Positions 47,093 to 55,244 of a DNA stretch of 64,000 nucleotides are shown in pieces. Source of the DNA: Candidatus Homeothermus arabinoxylanisolvens (GTDB taxonomy: Bacteria > Bacteroidota > Bacteroidia > Bacteroidales > Muribaculaceae). Every line of letters starts with the position of its first letter. The stretch's first letter is position 1. The DNA lies in the NCBI GenBank assembly GCA_001689405.1, contig LUJO01000020.1, positions 1-64,000 of the forward strand, given 5' to 3'. The translations under genes were made by a program, and so were the position numbers. The notes under the pieces were generated by a model. It ran no database searches. It was not told where the DNA came from and worked only from the letters and a program-made list of their open reading frames with translations.

Positions 47093-50000
47093 GTGGCTGC
47101 CTCACGTCATAAGTACATAAGGTTTTTTATCAGCTCCACCTTCTCCGATATGGAGGTGGAGCGCAATCTTTTGCGCAAGGTCATAGAGCGCCTTGACAAG
47201 GAGTATGAGAGCATCGGGTGGCAGATTGAATACATCGACCTGCGGTGGGGCATAAGTCCCGATGCCGGCGAGGACAACCGTACAATGACAATATGCCTTA
47301 ATGAACTTGCCCAATGCCAGAAGCTGTCGCCGCGCCCCAATTTTATAATGCTTATTGGCGAGCGCTACGGTTGGCGTCCGCTCCCCGAGACTATTTCAAT
47401 TGCTGACATGAGGCGTGTATACGAAGCGGCTATGCCGGAGGAGGTAGAGCTGCTTGACCGATGGTATATACGTGATGACAACGACCTGACCATGCAGGGA
47501 GTCTACAAGTTGAAAAGCCGTCTGGGTTCCGGATATGACGGCGAGCGTTTTCACCGTGAAGTAGAGTTGCCGTTGCTCACGTTGTTTTACCGTGAACTGC
47601 CTTATACCGACTGCTCCGCTACCGAAATGGAGATACGCAAAGGGGCTCTTGACGATAATGACGCGGCCGACCACGTGTTTGCCTACATGCGGTCGTTGCA
47701 CGATGTGCCTGCTGACAAGCGCCGGGCTTATTATGATGATGACAGTTCGGGCCTTGATTACATAGCGCGGCTTAAAGACAAGGTGGTGTCGCTTGCCAAG
47801 CCTGACAATGTATATCGTGAGGATGTGTCATGGGACGAATATTTGTCCGACGGTTTTGCCCGGCGTTTTTCGAAGGAGATAGAGACCCATGTCAGGCGTA
47901 TTATCGAGAAGGAGGTGTCGCGCGAGGTGGCTGATGAAGTCGATTATGAGTCGTTCCAGCATAGAGAGTATGCAGTTGCGGAGTCGGTAGGCTTTTACGG
48001 TCGTAGCGACGAGATAAGCGCAATAAGAGCATACATAGACTCGCCGGAGCCTGATGTGCCTCTGTGGATAAAAGGCGCTTCGGGACAGGGCAAGAGCGCG
48101 TTGATGGCCAAGATAGTATCGCTTTACGCAGATAATCAGGATTATTGTGTAATGCCGTTTTTCAGTAGCCTCACGCCGCTATCATCCTCCGCAAAATCAA
48201 TGTTGCGGCTTGTGCGCAGATGCCTTGAGCCGCACTATGCTGTAAAATATGACAAGGAGAAGCGCAAGCCTGACGACAATTTTTTTGACCTTTTCAGAAT
48301 GACGGGCTATCTGGAGCCTGAACGACGGTATCTGATCATCATTGATGCTTTTAATCAGCTTGACACCGCCGGATATGACGATTTCGACACTCTGAAATGG
48401 GTTACTGATAAAGAAAAGTTGTTGCTGCCCAATGTCAAGGTCATCATAACCTCAACCGATGATGGCCGATTCCCGAAAGAGCATCCACGGCTGCACTTGA
48501 TGCGGCTTAAGGCCCTGAAGAGCGATGCGTTGTGGGTAGTGGTGTCGCGTCTGCATGCTGCCGGCCGGCGACTGCAGCCATTCCAGCTTATGCAGCTAAA
48601 AACGATGTTGGGCGACAAGGAGCAGTCGGCGCTGTATCTGTCGCTGTTATCATCGGTCCTGCAGCACTACGACTCTACAATGGATCTTGCTGGACTTCCG
48701 GGCGACTATGTGGCTTTATGCTCTATGATACTTGACCGGCTCGCCTCGCCGCAGATGCACGGGCGCAGGCTCACGCGTCTTGCTCTTGCCCTTATAGTCA
48801 TGAGTAGTGACGGTGTCGATGTCGGTTCCCTTAACGGGCTTCTCGCATCGGACTACGAGTTGCAGACGGAGCTGATGGACCGTAGCTTCCATCTGTGGAT
48901 ACAGGAGGATGTCAAAAGTGTGCCGCCGATTATCTGGAGTCGTCTGTTCTATGACCTCGACAGGGTGATACTTGTGTCACGCAGAACATCGATAGGTGTG
49001 GCGGTTAAAGTGCGTCATGATGCCATATATGAATTTATAAAATATCGTTGGCTTACGGCCGACGAGCTAAAGCAGGCCGGTGAGTTGCAGGTGCGGTGGT
49101 ATGAGGAAAATCTGTTGACGGAAAACAAACTCGCCGTCCGCGACTTGGTACATGCCGTATATGCCCCTGTGGCGAACATTCATTCAGTGGACTATGTACT
49201 CGACAGCCTAATTGATAATACGTTGGGCAATGAAGAGGAGATGAAGGTAAGAAAGGCTGTGGGCCGCAAACTATGGGGCATACTCTCTGATGAACGATAT
49301 ATAGCGCTGAAAGAAAAGTATTTTCCCGGTGCGATAGTGGGCGAATACGACCGACTGTTGTATATATACACTGAATTGGGCGATGCGCGGCGGAGGGAAC
49401 TTGTGTCGCAAATGAAGAATTTTGTCACTTATACTGTTGTTGACGAAGAAGATTTCAGGGTATCATGGTCGGTAGGAAGCAATTTGCCTCCGCTGTCTGC
49501 ACTTGAACTTCAGGCAAGGATGATTAACCTCTGGGACGGGCATCCGTTGCGCGACATTCCTGTAGAGCGATTGAGGCCGGGGCTTATGCGTGACAGGTTG
49601 AACAACATAGACAGCGAGCGTTATACACTTTTCAGCATTGATAATCCGGGTCGGCAGCCGTGGCTGAATCCGGCGGGAGAAAAATTATACCGCATAGTCC
49701 CGCGAAAAGAAGGGTGGCTTAAACTTGAGGCGCTTAATCTTGTTACAGGCTACGTAGAAAATATCGAGTCATTCATATCTAAAGATTTTGTAGCATATGC
49801 AGTGTCATCCGATGAAAACACTATCGTTATTGCATGTAGTGATAAACTGCACCTGAAGCATCGTGACGAGTCAGGAGCATTGTCGTTCAAGACTGTTTCA
49901 AAGAACGGCCTGAAGTGGGTAAGTCTATCCGATGACGGGAAATATTTGGCATACGGCGGTCCGGGAATCGGTTCATACCGTACCGACACAGTCGAATGGA

Positions 50001-51808
50001 AGTCATACAGTTGGATTGACGCGGATGAAGGACGCCTCTCTCCATCAGGCAATCTGCTATGGATATATTCATGCGACGAGGTCAAGGAGCCGGACAAGAC
50101 CACATGGCGCGTTAAGATAGGATGTTGTGACTTTACGACACTCAAATTCGATACTATAACTTACAGTAAAGACAAAAAGCCGTGGTGCATAGGCCCGAAA
50201 TTTAAAGGATGTTCTGAGGCGATTGCTGTATTTGATGGCATAAACTATAATATAATTCAGTTTCATCAATATAAATTGCACAGTTGGCGATGGCTTCGTC
50301 AGGCGCCGATAGCGTCGGCCGCTTTTGTACCGAATACTTCCGACTTTTATCTGTTCTACGGCAGTAGCGGAGCTTATTCTCTTATGAGAATTACCGATGA
50401 CCTTCTGTCGGTTGTTTCGCAAGGCAACATGCACATTGTCGACCAAGTTACTCCCGACTTCAGTCGTGCCTTGTCGTTATCGGACAAGAAAGTTTTTGAT
50501 TTTCAGGAACTGCTTCGGTCGTTTGCGATAAATAATCATGGTAACTTTGCCGGTATAAACAGCTTTTCCTCGTCCTGTTCAGGCCGTGTGATGGCCGTGT
50601 CTATCGGTCGTAACCTGTCATGGGAGGCGGGTGAAATACGAGTGCCTGTCCTCACGCTTGATAGTGGTTCCGGCGATTATGAGGAGCGTTTTCTTGATGT
50701 TGATAAATCAGCTTATTGTCATTATGTGTCAGCATCGGCGGTTTCTCCCGACGGCAAGCGGCTCGCGTACTCCACTTATAGCAAGCAGTCTTATTTATGT
50801 GTCTATGATTTTACTTCATCCTCGCTATCGGCGCGTAATGAAATAGCGGCACAGGCATCATCTATATTGTTTACATCCGACAACCGGTGGATTATCGTGG
50901 TAACGAGCGACTGGCTTGTATCTGTCGATACTTTGATATATCTGTATGACCGCGACGGTAACTTCATATTCAAGACTACAGTGGCGGAGGGGACTTCGCT
51001 GGATACTGACAAGTCTGCAGTCCTTTCTCCCGATAACCGGTATGTCTGCTTTAAGGACAGTGCTGTCAAGGTCGACCTTGTGACGCGGGAGGTAATACGT
51101 GAGCAAAAGCAGGAAAAAGACTCCATCGCAAAAATGAAGAAGCTATCTGATACTTGGGATTATCATAAAAGCAATAAAATACTTTTTCATCCTGTCACGG
51201 GACAATGCGTCGATATCACCGATAGTCTCGGTACGCTGAAGGCATACTCCGCGTCGGGACGTTACCGGTTTTATATAGATGAAAAGTTTGTGCTTACTCT
51301 TTATGACAGCGCGACCGGCAGTAGCGTTATGTCGCTTGATAGTGTGGAGGCCGTGTTGCCTTTGGCCGATGACCGGCACTTCTACGTGTCACGCTACAAC
51401 AATACGATTCTGTTATATGACGTGGAAGGTACGATTTTGCAGTTTACGTCGCTTCACAATGCCAAAGCCAAGCGCTATTGGCAGAGTACCGCGCAAGGAC
51501 TTGCCGTAGCCAAACATGATTGCCACTGCGCTTTGTTTGCGACCGACCCCGCCCACAAGGTTAACGAGTTGCCCGTAACGGTGTTGCGCCGTCGTTGGAA
51601 CCTGACGACCGGAAAGCTCCAAGACCCGGAGGCGGTATGCCCGATGTGCGGCCACGTAATCGATAAAGGATTTTCTGTTGATGAAATGCATTGCCCCGGC
51701 TGTGGCCATCGGTTGCGGCTTATTGTCAATACCGATAAAAATTATCCGGCCAAAGTATTGAACGGCATGCTGAAAGTACCGGCTATCGCCCGCAAAATAG
51801 TAAACTGA
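47093..51808 (+). CDS. Giant DUF4062 / STAND-type NTPase / propeller / zinc-ribbon protein
   Basis: 1571 residues from GTG 47093, chosen because the frame upstream is closed and KYIRFFISSTFSDMEVER must be near the N terminus. Domains: DUF4062 (about 7-105) with FISSTFSDM and YIDLRWGIS; a helical linker with KEIETHVRRI; a P-loop NTPase (about 295-480) with Walker A GASGQGKS (328-335), Walker B YLIIIDAFNQLD (413-424) and VIITST sensor; a helical/winged region to about 800; a long beta-rich half (about 830-1500) with WD-like motifs such as SLSDDGKYLAYGG and SPDGKRLAYSTY; and a zinc ribbon (Cys1516, 1519, 1534, 1537). This is the layout of NACHT/STAND sensors such as eukaryotic TEP1 and NWD1. Anti-phage or other surveillance role is inference. 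Confidence 0.85.
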   Translation: MAASRHKYIRFFISSTFSDMEVERNLLRKVIERLDKEYESIGWQIEYIDLRWGISPDAGEDNRTMTICLNELAQCQKLSPRPNFIMLIGERYGWRPLPETISIADMRRVYEAAMPEEVELLDRWYIRDDNDLTMQGVYKLKSRLGSGYDGERFHREVELPLLTLFYRELPYTDCSATEMEIRKGALDDNDAADHVFAYMRSLHDVPADKRRAYYDDDSSGLDYIARLKDKVVSLAKPDNVYREDVSWDEYLSDGFARRFSKEIETHVRRIIEKEVSREVADEVDYESFQHREYAVAESVGFYGRSDEISAIRAYIDSPEPDVPLWIKGASGQGKSALMAKIVSLYADNQDYCVMPFFSSLTPLSSSAKSMLRLVRRCLEPHYAVKYDKEKRKPDDNFFDLFRMTGYLEPERRYLIIIDAFNQLDTAGYDDFDTLKWVTDKEKLLLPNVKVIITSTDDGRFPKEHPRLHLMRLKALKSDALWVVVSRLHAAGRRLQPFQLMQLKTMLGDKEQSALYLSLLSSVLQHYDSTMDLAGLPGDYVALCSMILDRLASPQMHGRRLTRLALALIVMSSDGVDVGSLNGLLASDYELQTELMDRSFHLWIQEDVKSVPPIIWSRLFYDLDRVILVSRRTSIGVAVKVRHDAIYEFIKYRWLTADELKQAGELQVRWYEENLLTENKLAVRDLVHAVYAPVANIHSVDYVLDSLIDNTLGNEEEMKVRKAVGRKLWGILSDERYIALKEKYFPGAIVGEYDRLLYIYTELGDARRRELVSQMKNFVTYTVVDEEDFRVSWSVGSNLPPLSALELQARMINLWDGHPLRDIPVERLRPGLMRDRLNNIDSERYTLFSIDNPGRQPWLNPAGEKLYRIVPRKEGWLKLEALNLVTGYVENIESFISKDFVAYAVSSDENTIVIACSDKLHLKHRDESGALSFKTVSKNGLKWVSLSDDGKYLAYGGPGIGSYRTDTVEWKSYSWIDADEGRLSPSGNLLWIYSCDEVKEPDKTTWRVKIGCCDFTTLKFDTITYSKDKKPWCIGPKFKGCSEAIAVFDGINYNIIQFHQYKLHSWRWLRQAPIASAAFVPNTSDFYLFYGSSGAYSLMRITDDLLSVVSQGNMHIVDQVTPDFSRALSLSDKKVFDFQELLRSFAINNHGNFAGINSFSSSCSGRVMAVSIGRNLSWEAGEIRVPVLTLDSGSGDYEERFLDVDKSAYCHYVSASAVSPDGKRLAYSTYSKQSYLCVYDFTSSSLSARNEIAAQASSILFTSDNRWIIVVTSDWLVSVDTLIYLYDRDGNFIFKTTVAEGTSLDTDKSAVLSPDNRYVCFKDSAVKVDLVTREVIREQKQEKDSIAKMKKLSDTWDYHKSNKILFHPVTGQCVDITDSLGTLKAYSASGRYRFYIDEKFVLTLYDSATGSSVMSLDSVEAVLPLADDRHFYVSRYNNTILLYDVEGTILQFTSLHNAKAKRYWQSTAQGLAVAKHDCHCALFATDPAHKVNELPVTVLRRRWNLTTGKLQDPEAVCPMCGHVIDKGFSVDEMHCPGCGHRLRLIVNTDKNYPAKVLNGMLKVPAIARKIVN

Positions 51809-51899
51809 CAAACAGCGCTACTTACAGCATTTAGTCTACTATTAGTTCCTGATGTATTGATTCGGAGTCTGATATGAACATTTATTAAACTTAAATCAT

Positions 51900-51907
51900 T
51901 AACTTTG
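51900..51907 (+). promoter_or_regulatory. -7 box of the mntA-hepT pair
   Basis: TAACTTTG at 51900-51907, followed by a clear Shine-Dalgarno AAAAGGAG (51917-51924) five bases from the ATG at 51929. Such a strong SD is unusual here, where most genes lack one. Confidence 0.55.
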
Positions 51908-51928
51908 TAATCAGATAAAAGGAGTTGT

Positions 51929-52231
51929 ATGCACCTTATCAATGACAATATACATAAATTATTTGCCCTGTGTAGAAAACATAGGGTGAAGAAGCTCTAT
52001 GTCTTTGGATCGATACTTACCCCACGATTCAATGAGCAAAGTGATATTGACATACTTGTTGACTTTAATGCTGAAATAGATCATGACACTTATGCTGACA
52101 ACTATTTTGACTTCTATCATGCTCTGAAAACATTGTTTGGCAGAGATGTTGACTTGGTTGATGAATCAGCGGTCAAGAACCCTTACTTTAAGGAGGAACT
52201 TGAAGAAACGAAACACTTGATTTATGGATAG
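51929..52231 (+). CDS. mntA: MntA-like nucleotidyltransferase antitoxin
   Basis: 100 residues, minimal nucleotidyltransferase. GS (27-28) then Asp39 and Asp41 in QSDIDILVD fit GSx10DxD, and a third acid lies in GRDVDLVD (Asp75). In characterised HepT-MntA pairs MntA transfers AMP to a Tyr of the toxin and so silences it. It overlaps the toxin gene by 8 bases. Sequence is AT-richer than the flanks. Confidence 0.9.
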   Translation: MHLINDNIHKLFALCRKHRVKKLYVFGSILTPRFNEQSDIDILVDFNAEIDHDTYADNYFDFYHALKTLFGRDVDLVDESAVKNPYFKEELEETKHLIYG

Positions 52232-52565
52232 AAAGCTTCGAAAGTACCTGTCAGATATCTTGTCTTCAATCATGGAGATAGAATCATTCATGGACAACAG
52301 ACCAAAGGAGTATGCTACGTTCTGCAATGATACGTTATTAAGACGAGGAGTTGAAAGGAATATGGAGATAATGGGTGAGGCCATGAATCAAGTATTAAAA
52401 ATATGTCCCGATATTCCGATTACAGCGGCCAGAAAGATTGTTGATACTCGGAATTTTGTAATCCATGCCTATGATTCATTAAAACCTGATATTCTTTGGG
52501 GTATAGTAATAAACCATATGCCATTGCTCAAACACGAAGTAGAGGCTCTGTTGAATGTTCAATAG
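52224..52565 (+). CDS. hepT: HepT-like HEPN ribonuclease toxin
   Basis: 113 residues, all helical HEPN (DUF86) fold. The active motif Rx4HxY is intact: Arg76, His81, Tyr83 in RNFVIHAYD. The family cuts RNA, and the Tyr is the residue AMPylated by MntA. Toxin follows antitoxin in one transcript, overlapping by 8 bases. The coding line 52261-52320 has 24 G/C of 60, lower than the flanking GH31 gene, which suggests horizontal origin. Toxicity has not been shown here. Confidence 0.9.
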   Translation: MDRKLRKYLSDILSSIMEIESFMDNRPKEYATFCNDTLLRRGVERNMEIMGEAMNQVLKICPDIPITAARKIVDTRNFVIHAYDSLKPDILWGIVINHMPLLKHEVEALLNVQ

Positions 52566-52593
52566 GCGCTGATTAATTCAGACATTGACAAAA

Positions 52594-52643
52594 GATATAT
52601 TATGAGCGATTGGATGACATCATCCAATCGCTCATAATATATC
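52594..52643. terminator. Bidirectional terminator between hepT and the GH31 gene
   Basis: A near-complete palindrome: 24-bp perfect arms 52594-52617 and 52620-52643 around two bases. It serves the convergent genes on both sides. Confidence 0.8.
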
Positions 52644-52655
52644 AGAAGTGAAAGT

Positions 52656-55136
52656 TTATAGTTTTACTTTTAGCTCGTTGCCGGAGTAGGCCACGGTTTT
52701 GGTGACTTTCATGGGCTTGTCGCCGGAGCCTGACGTTTCCGATACAAGCACGATGTTGAAACGTCGCTCTTTGTTCATGCCGGGGAACTCGCCGTTGCGC
52801 TTGCCTATTGTAAGGGTTTTGGACTTGTTGTCCCAGTCGAAACCGATAGTCGAGTACATGCCTTTTTCGTAGTTATAGTTGTCGTTTTCGTCTTCGTACA
52901 GAGTGAACGAACCGTCAGCTCCGGGATAGACACGTATCTCAAGGTCAGTCCACGGTTTTTCTGTGGCGTATTGTACATCGGGGCCCCACGGCATTATACT
53001 GCCGGCTTTGACATATACAGGTATAGTCTTGATTGTAGTGGCTTTCTCGATAGTGCGTCCGCCGGGTATCATCTCGTTGGTCCAGAAGTCATACCATTTG
53101 GAGCCTTTCGGCAGGTACACCTCCGTCGATGACGGAGCCATGAAGTTGACTTTTTTGTTGCTCAGACTTTCGTTGTTCATGTCGCCGGCTATGTTCCACC
53201 CCGAGTTCTCGTCGGCTTTTACTATCTTCTCCGGTGTATACTGGGCATTCAGGACGGGGGCTACGAGTATGTTGCGTCCAAACATGAACTCATCGTTGCA
53301 CTCCCATGCCTTGCGGTCGGCCTTGAAGTCCATCATAAGCGGGCGCAGGAAACTGTCGTTGTTGTTCGTTACCTGCCATGAGGTTGAATAAATGTAGGGC
53401 AACATAGCATAACGCAGTCTTATGGCGTCTTCGATGGCATCGTATATCGGTTCGCCTTTTTCTCCGAAATAGTAAATCTCGCGGAATATGTCGGCACCGT
53501 GTGAGCGCATCATGGGAGTAAATGCACCCATTTGGAGCCAGCGTACATAAAGTTCCTGAAACAACGGATTCTTCGGTGCCGAGTTGTCACCGGTCTTTTT
53601 GTTGTACTGGTTGCAGAAGAAGCCTCCCAAGTCGGAGTTGCAGTTGGGGTTGCCGGTTAGAGAGAAGTTGAGTAGTGCCGGCACGGTGTTGCGCAACATA
53701 TCCCACGTAGAGGTGACGTCGCCGGTCCATACGTTGCATCCGTAACGCTGTTGTCCGGCCCATCCCGAACGTGTGAGTATGAATACACGTTTGTCATCGG
53801 ATGTAGCGCGTTGGTGGTCATACACTCCGCCGACAGTCATCAGCGGATATGCTCCGCGTACGCGGCGGAATGATCCTAATGAGGTTTTGGTATCCATATC
53901 TTTTGATGTGACATCGAAGTGGTCGGGTTCTGTAGAGTCCATCCACCATCCGTCAAGACCGAAGTCAAAGAGCCGTTTAAGGTTGTTCCAATAAATGTCA
54001 CGTGCCTCGGCGCTGTAAGCATCATATACGCGTACACCGGAAGGGTAGTCCATACGGGGCGGCCACTGTTCGGCTATTCCCGATTGTGGCCATGTCGAGA
54101 AGTTGAAGAGCAGTCCTTTGGCATCCAATTCCCTGTAAGGTTTTGTCTGAGGTCCGAATGACGACCATATCGATATTATGGCATGTGCGTTCATGTCGTG
54201 GATGGAGTCTACCATCATCTGCGGTTTGTTGAATTCCGGATTCATGAATTCCATTGCATTCCACAGATAGTTGTTGCCCCAGTATTGCCAGTCCTGTATG
54301 ATACCGTCGATGGGCACGCCGAGTTTTCTGTGTTTGTCGACAACTTCGAGAATCTCGTTTTGTGACTTATAGCGCTCGCGGCTTTGCCAGAAACCATAGG
54401 TCCATAGCGGGAACATGGGCACACTTCCGGTAAGTGTACGCATCTCGGCGATTACTCCGTCGGCATTACCACCGTACATAAAGTAATAGTCGGCCAAGTC
54501 TCCGACCTCGGAGTCAAATGTCATGCCTTCGTTATTGTCGGTGAAGACGGTGGGGGAGTAGTTGTCCCAGAATATACCGTACCCTTTTATCGATTGAATG
54601 ACCGGTATGCCGTCCTCGATATTTCCGGGCATAAGCCTTCTTGAGAAATTGCGTAATGACAATTTGCCGTTCTCATAATTGCCAAGCCCGTAGATCGGCT
54701 CGTCCTCGTCAAGGATAAATGACTGTTTCACGTTGAATGACGGTACTCCGGCATCAAGCATTGGGGTGAACCGCGCATTGTCTTTTTCCTTCAACAACAA
54801 TCCGCCTTTGTTGTCGACAAATGTTACCGTACCTTTTTTCGTATTGAGTGAAACCTTCAGTTTCGACGTTTTGAGTGTGATGTTGTCACCGCTGCGTGAT
54901 GTGGTAAACTTTACATCCTGCGGTTTTGCTATTACAGAGTAACTCTCCTTTTCGTTTTTCACGTTTTTCGGTACTTTCGTCACTCTTACGGTAGAGGGAG
55001 TGTAGAATTCGAGATTTATCACTGTAGAGTCCACAACCGTTTTTATTCCGTGTGGCAACTCTTCTACCGACTGCCCGTGCAGCATGTTGCCGAAGCAGAG
55101 CAATGCAAGTGACACAGCTATACATTTAAGCTTCAT
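52656..55136 (-). CDS. Glycoside hydrolase family 31 alpha-glycosidase
   Basis: 826 residues with a signal peptide (1-22, MLHGQ). N-terminal beta-sandwich, (beta/alpha)8 barrel with RSRERYKSQ-like loop QSRERYKSQNEI, nucleophile Asp400 in GWWMDSTEPD and acid/base Asp473 in VWTGDVTSTW, MRSHGAD, then C-terminal beta domains. It cuts alpha-glucosidic or alpha-xylosidic bonds in the periplasm; the pattern is close to alpha-xylosidase/alpha-glucosidase of Bacteroidota, and the substrate cannot be settled. No SusC/SusD pair is near, so it is not in a classic PUL. Regulated by the gene upstream (see 55210-55244). Confidence 0.92.
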   Translation of the reverse strand: MKLKCIAVSLALLCFGNMLHGQSVEELPHGIKTVVDSTVINLEFYTPSTVRVTKVPKNVKNEKESYSVIAKPQDVKFTTSRSGDNITLKTSKLKVSLNTKKGTVTFVDNKGGLLLKEKDNARFTPMLDAGVPSFNVKQSFILDEDEPIYGLGNYENGKLSLRNFSRRLMPGNIEDGIPVIQSIKGYGIFWDNYSPTVFTDNNEGMTFDSEVGDLADYYFMYGGNADGVIAEMRTLTGSVPMFPLWTYGFWQSRERYKSQNEILEVVDKHRKLGVPIDGIIQDWQYWGNNYLWNAMEFMNPEFNKPQMMVDSIHDMNAHAIISIWSSFGPQTKPYRELDAKGLLFNFSTWPQSGIAEQWPPRMDYPSGVRVYDAYSAEARDIYWNNLKRLFDFGLDGWWMDSTEPDHFDVTSKDMDTKTSLGSFRRVRGAYPLMTVGGVYDHQRATSDDKRVFILTRSGWAGQQRYGCNVWTGDVTSTWDMLRNTVPALLNFSLTGNPNCNSDLGGFFCNQYNKKTGDNSAPKNPLFQELYVRWLQMGAFTPMMRSHGADIFREIYYFGEKGEPIYDAIEDAIRLRYAMLPYIYSTSWQVTNNNDSFLRPLMMDFKADRKAWECNDEFMFGRNILVAPVLNAQYTPEKIVKADENSGWNIAGDMNNESLSNKKVNFMAPSSTEVYLPKGSKWYDFWTNEMIPGGRTIEKATTIKTIPVYVKAGSIMPWGPDVQYATEKPWTDLEIRVYPGADGSFTLYEDENDNYNYEKGMYSTIGFDWDNKSKTLTIGKRNGEFPGMNKERRFNIVLVSETSGSGDKPMKVTKTVAYSGNELKVKL

Positions 55137-55179
55137 AATTATGATTTTTATGATGTTGAATTATGGTTAATTATCATGG

Positions 55180-55187
55180 CAAATTTA
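55180..55187 (-). promoter_or_regulatory. -7 box of the GH31 gene
   Basis: Minus strand TAAATTTG (55187-55180), 44 bases before the ATG at 55136. A TTG at 55212-55210, inside the first regulator palindrome, would be a -33 with 22 bases spacing. Confidence 0.55.
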
Positions 55188-55209
55188 GCGGTTATGCGTG
55201 TCTATAATA

Positions 55210-55244
55210 CAACAATCATGTTGAAATAAACAACAACTATGTTG
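55210..55244 (-). promoter_or_regulatory. Tandem AraC-type operator upstream of the GH31 gene
   Basis: Two copies of CAACA-N4-TGTTG, at 55210-55223 (CAACAATCATGTTG) and 55231-55244 (CAACAACTATGTTG), 21 bases apart centre to centre, that is two helical turns. Over 16 positions the copies agree at 14. They touch the -33 region of the GH31 gene and the second overlaps the stop of the regulator gene. Direct repeats at that spacing are what an AraC-family dimer reads. Confidence 0.65.

Noticed and set aside
52594..52643. Long palindrome as an attachment site or transposon end
   Set aside because: It lies between convergent genes with no duplicate elsewhere in the window and no recombinase; a bidirectional terminator explains it.
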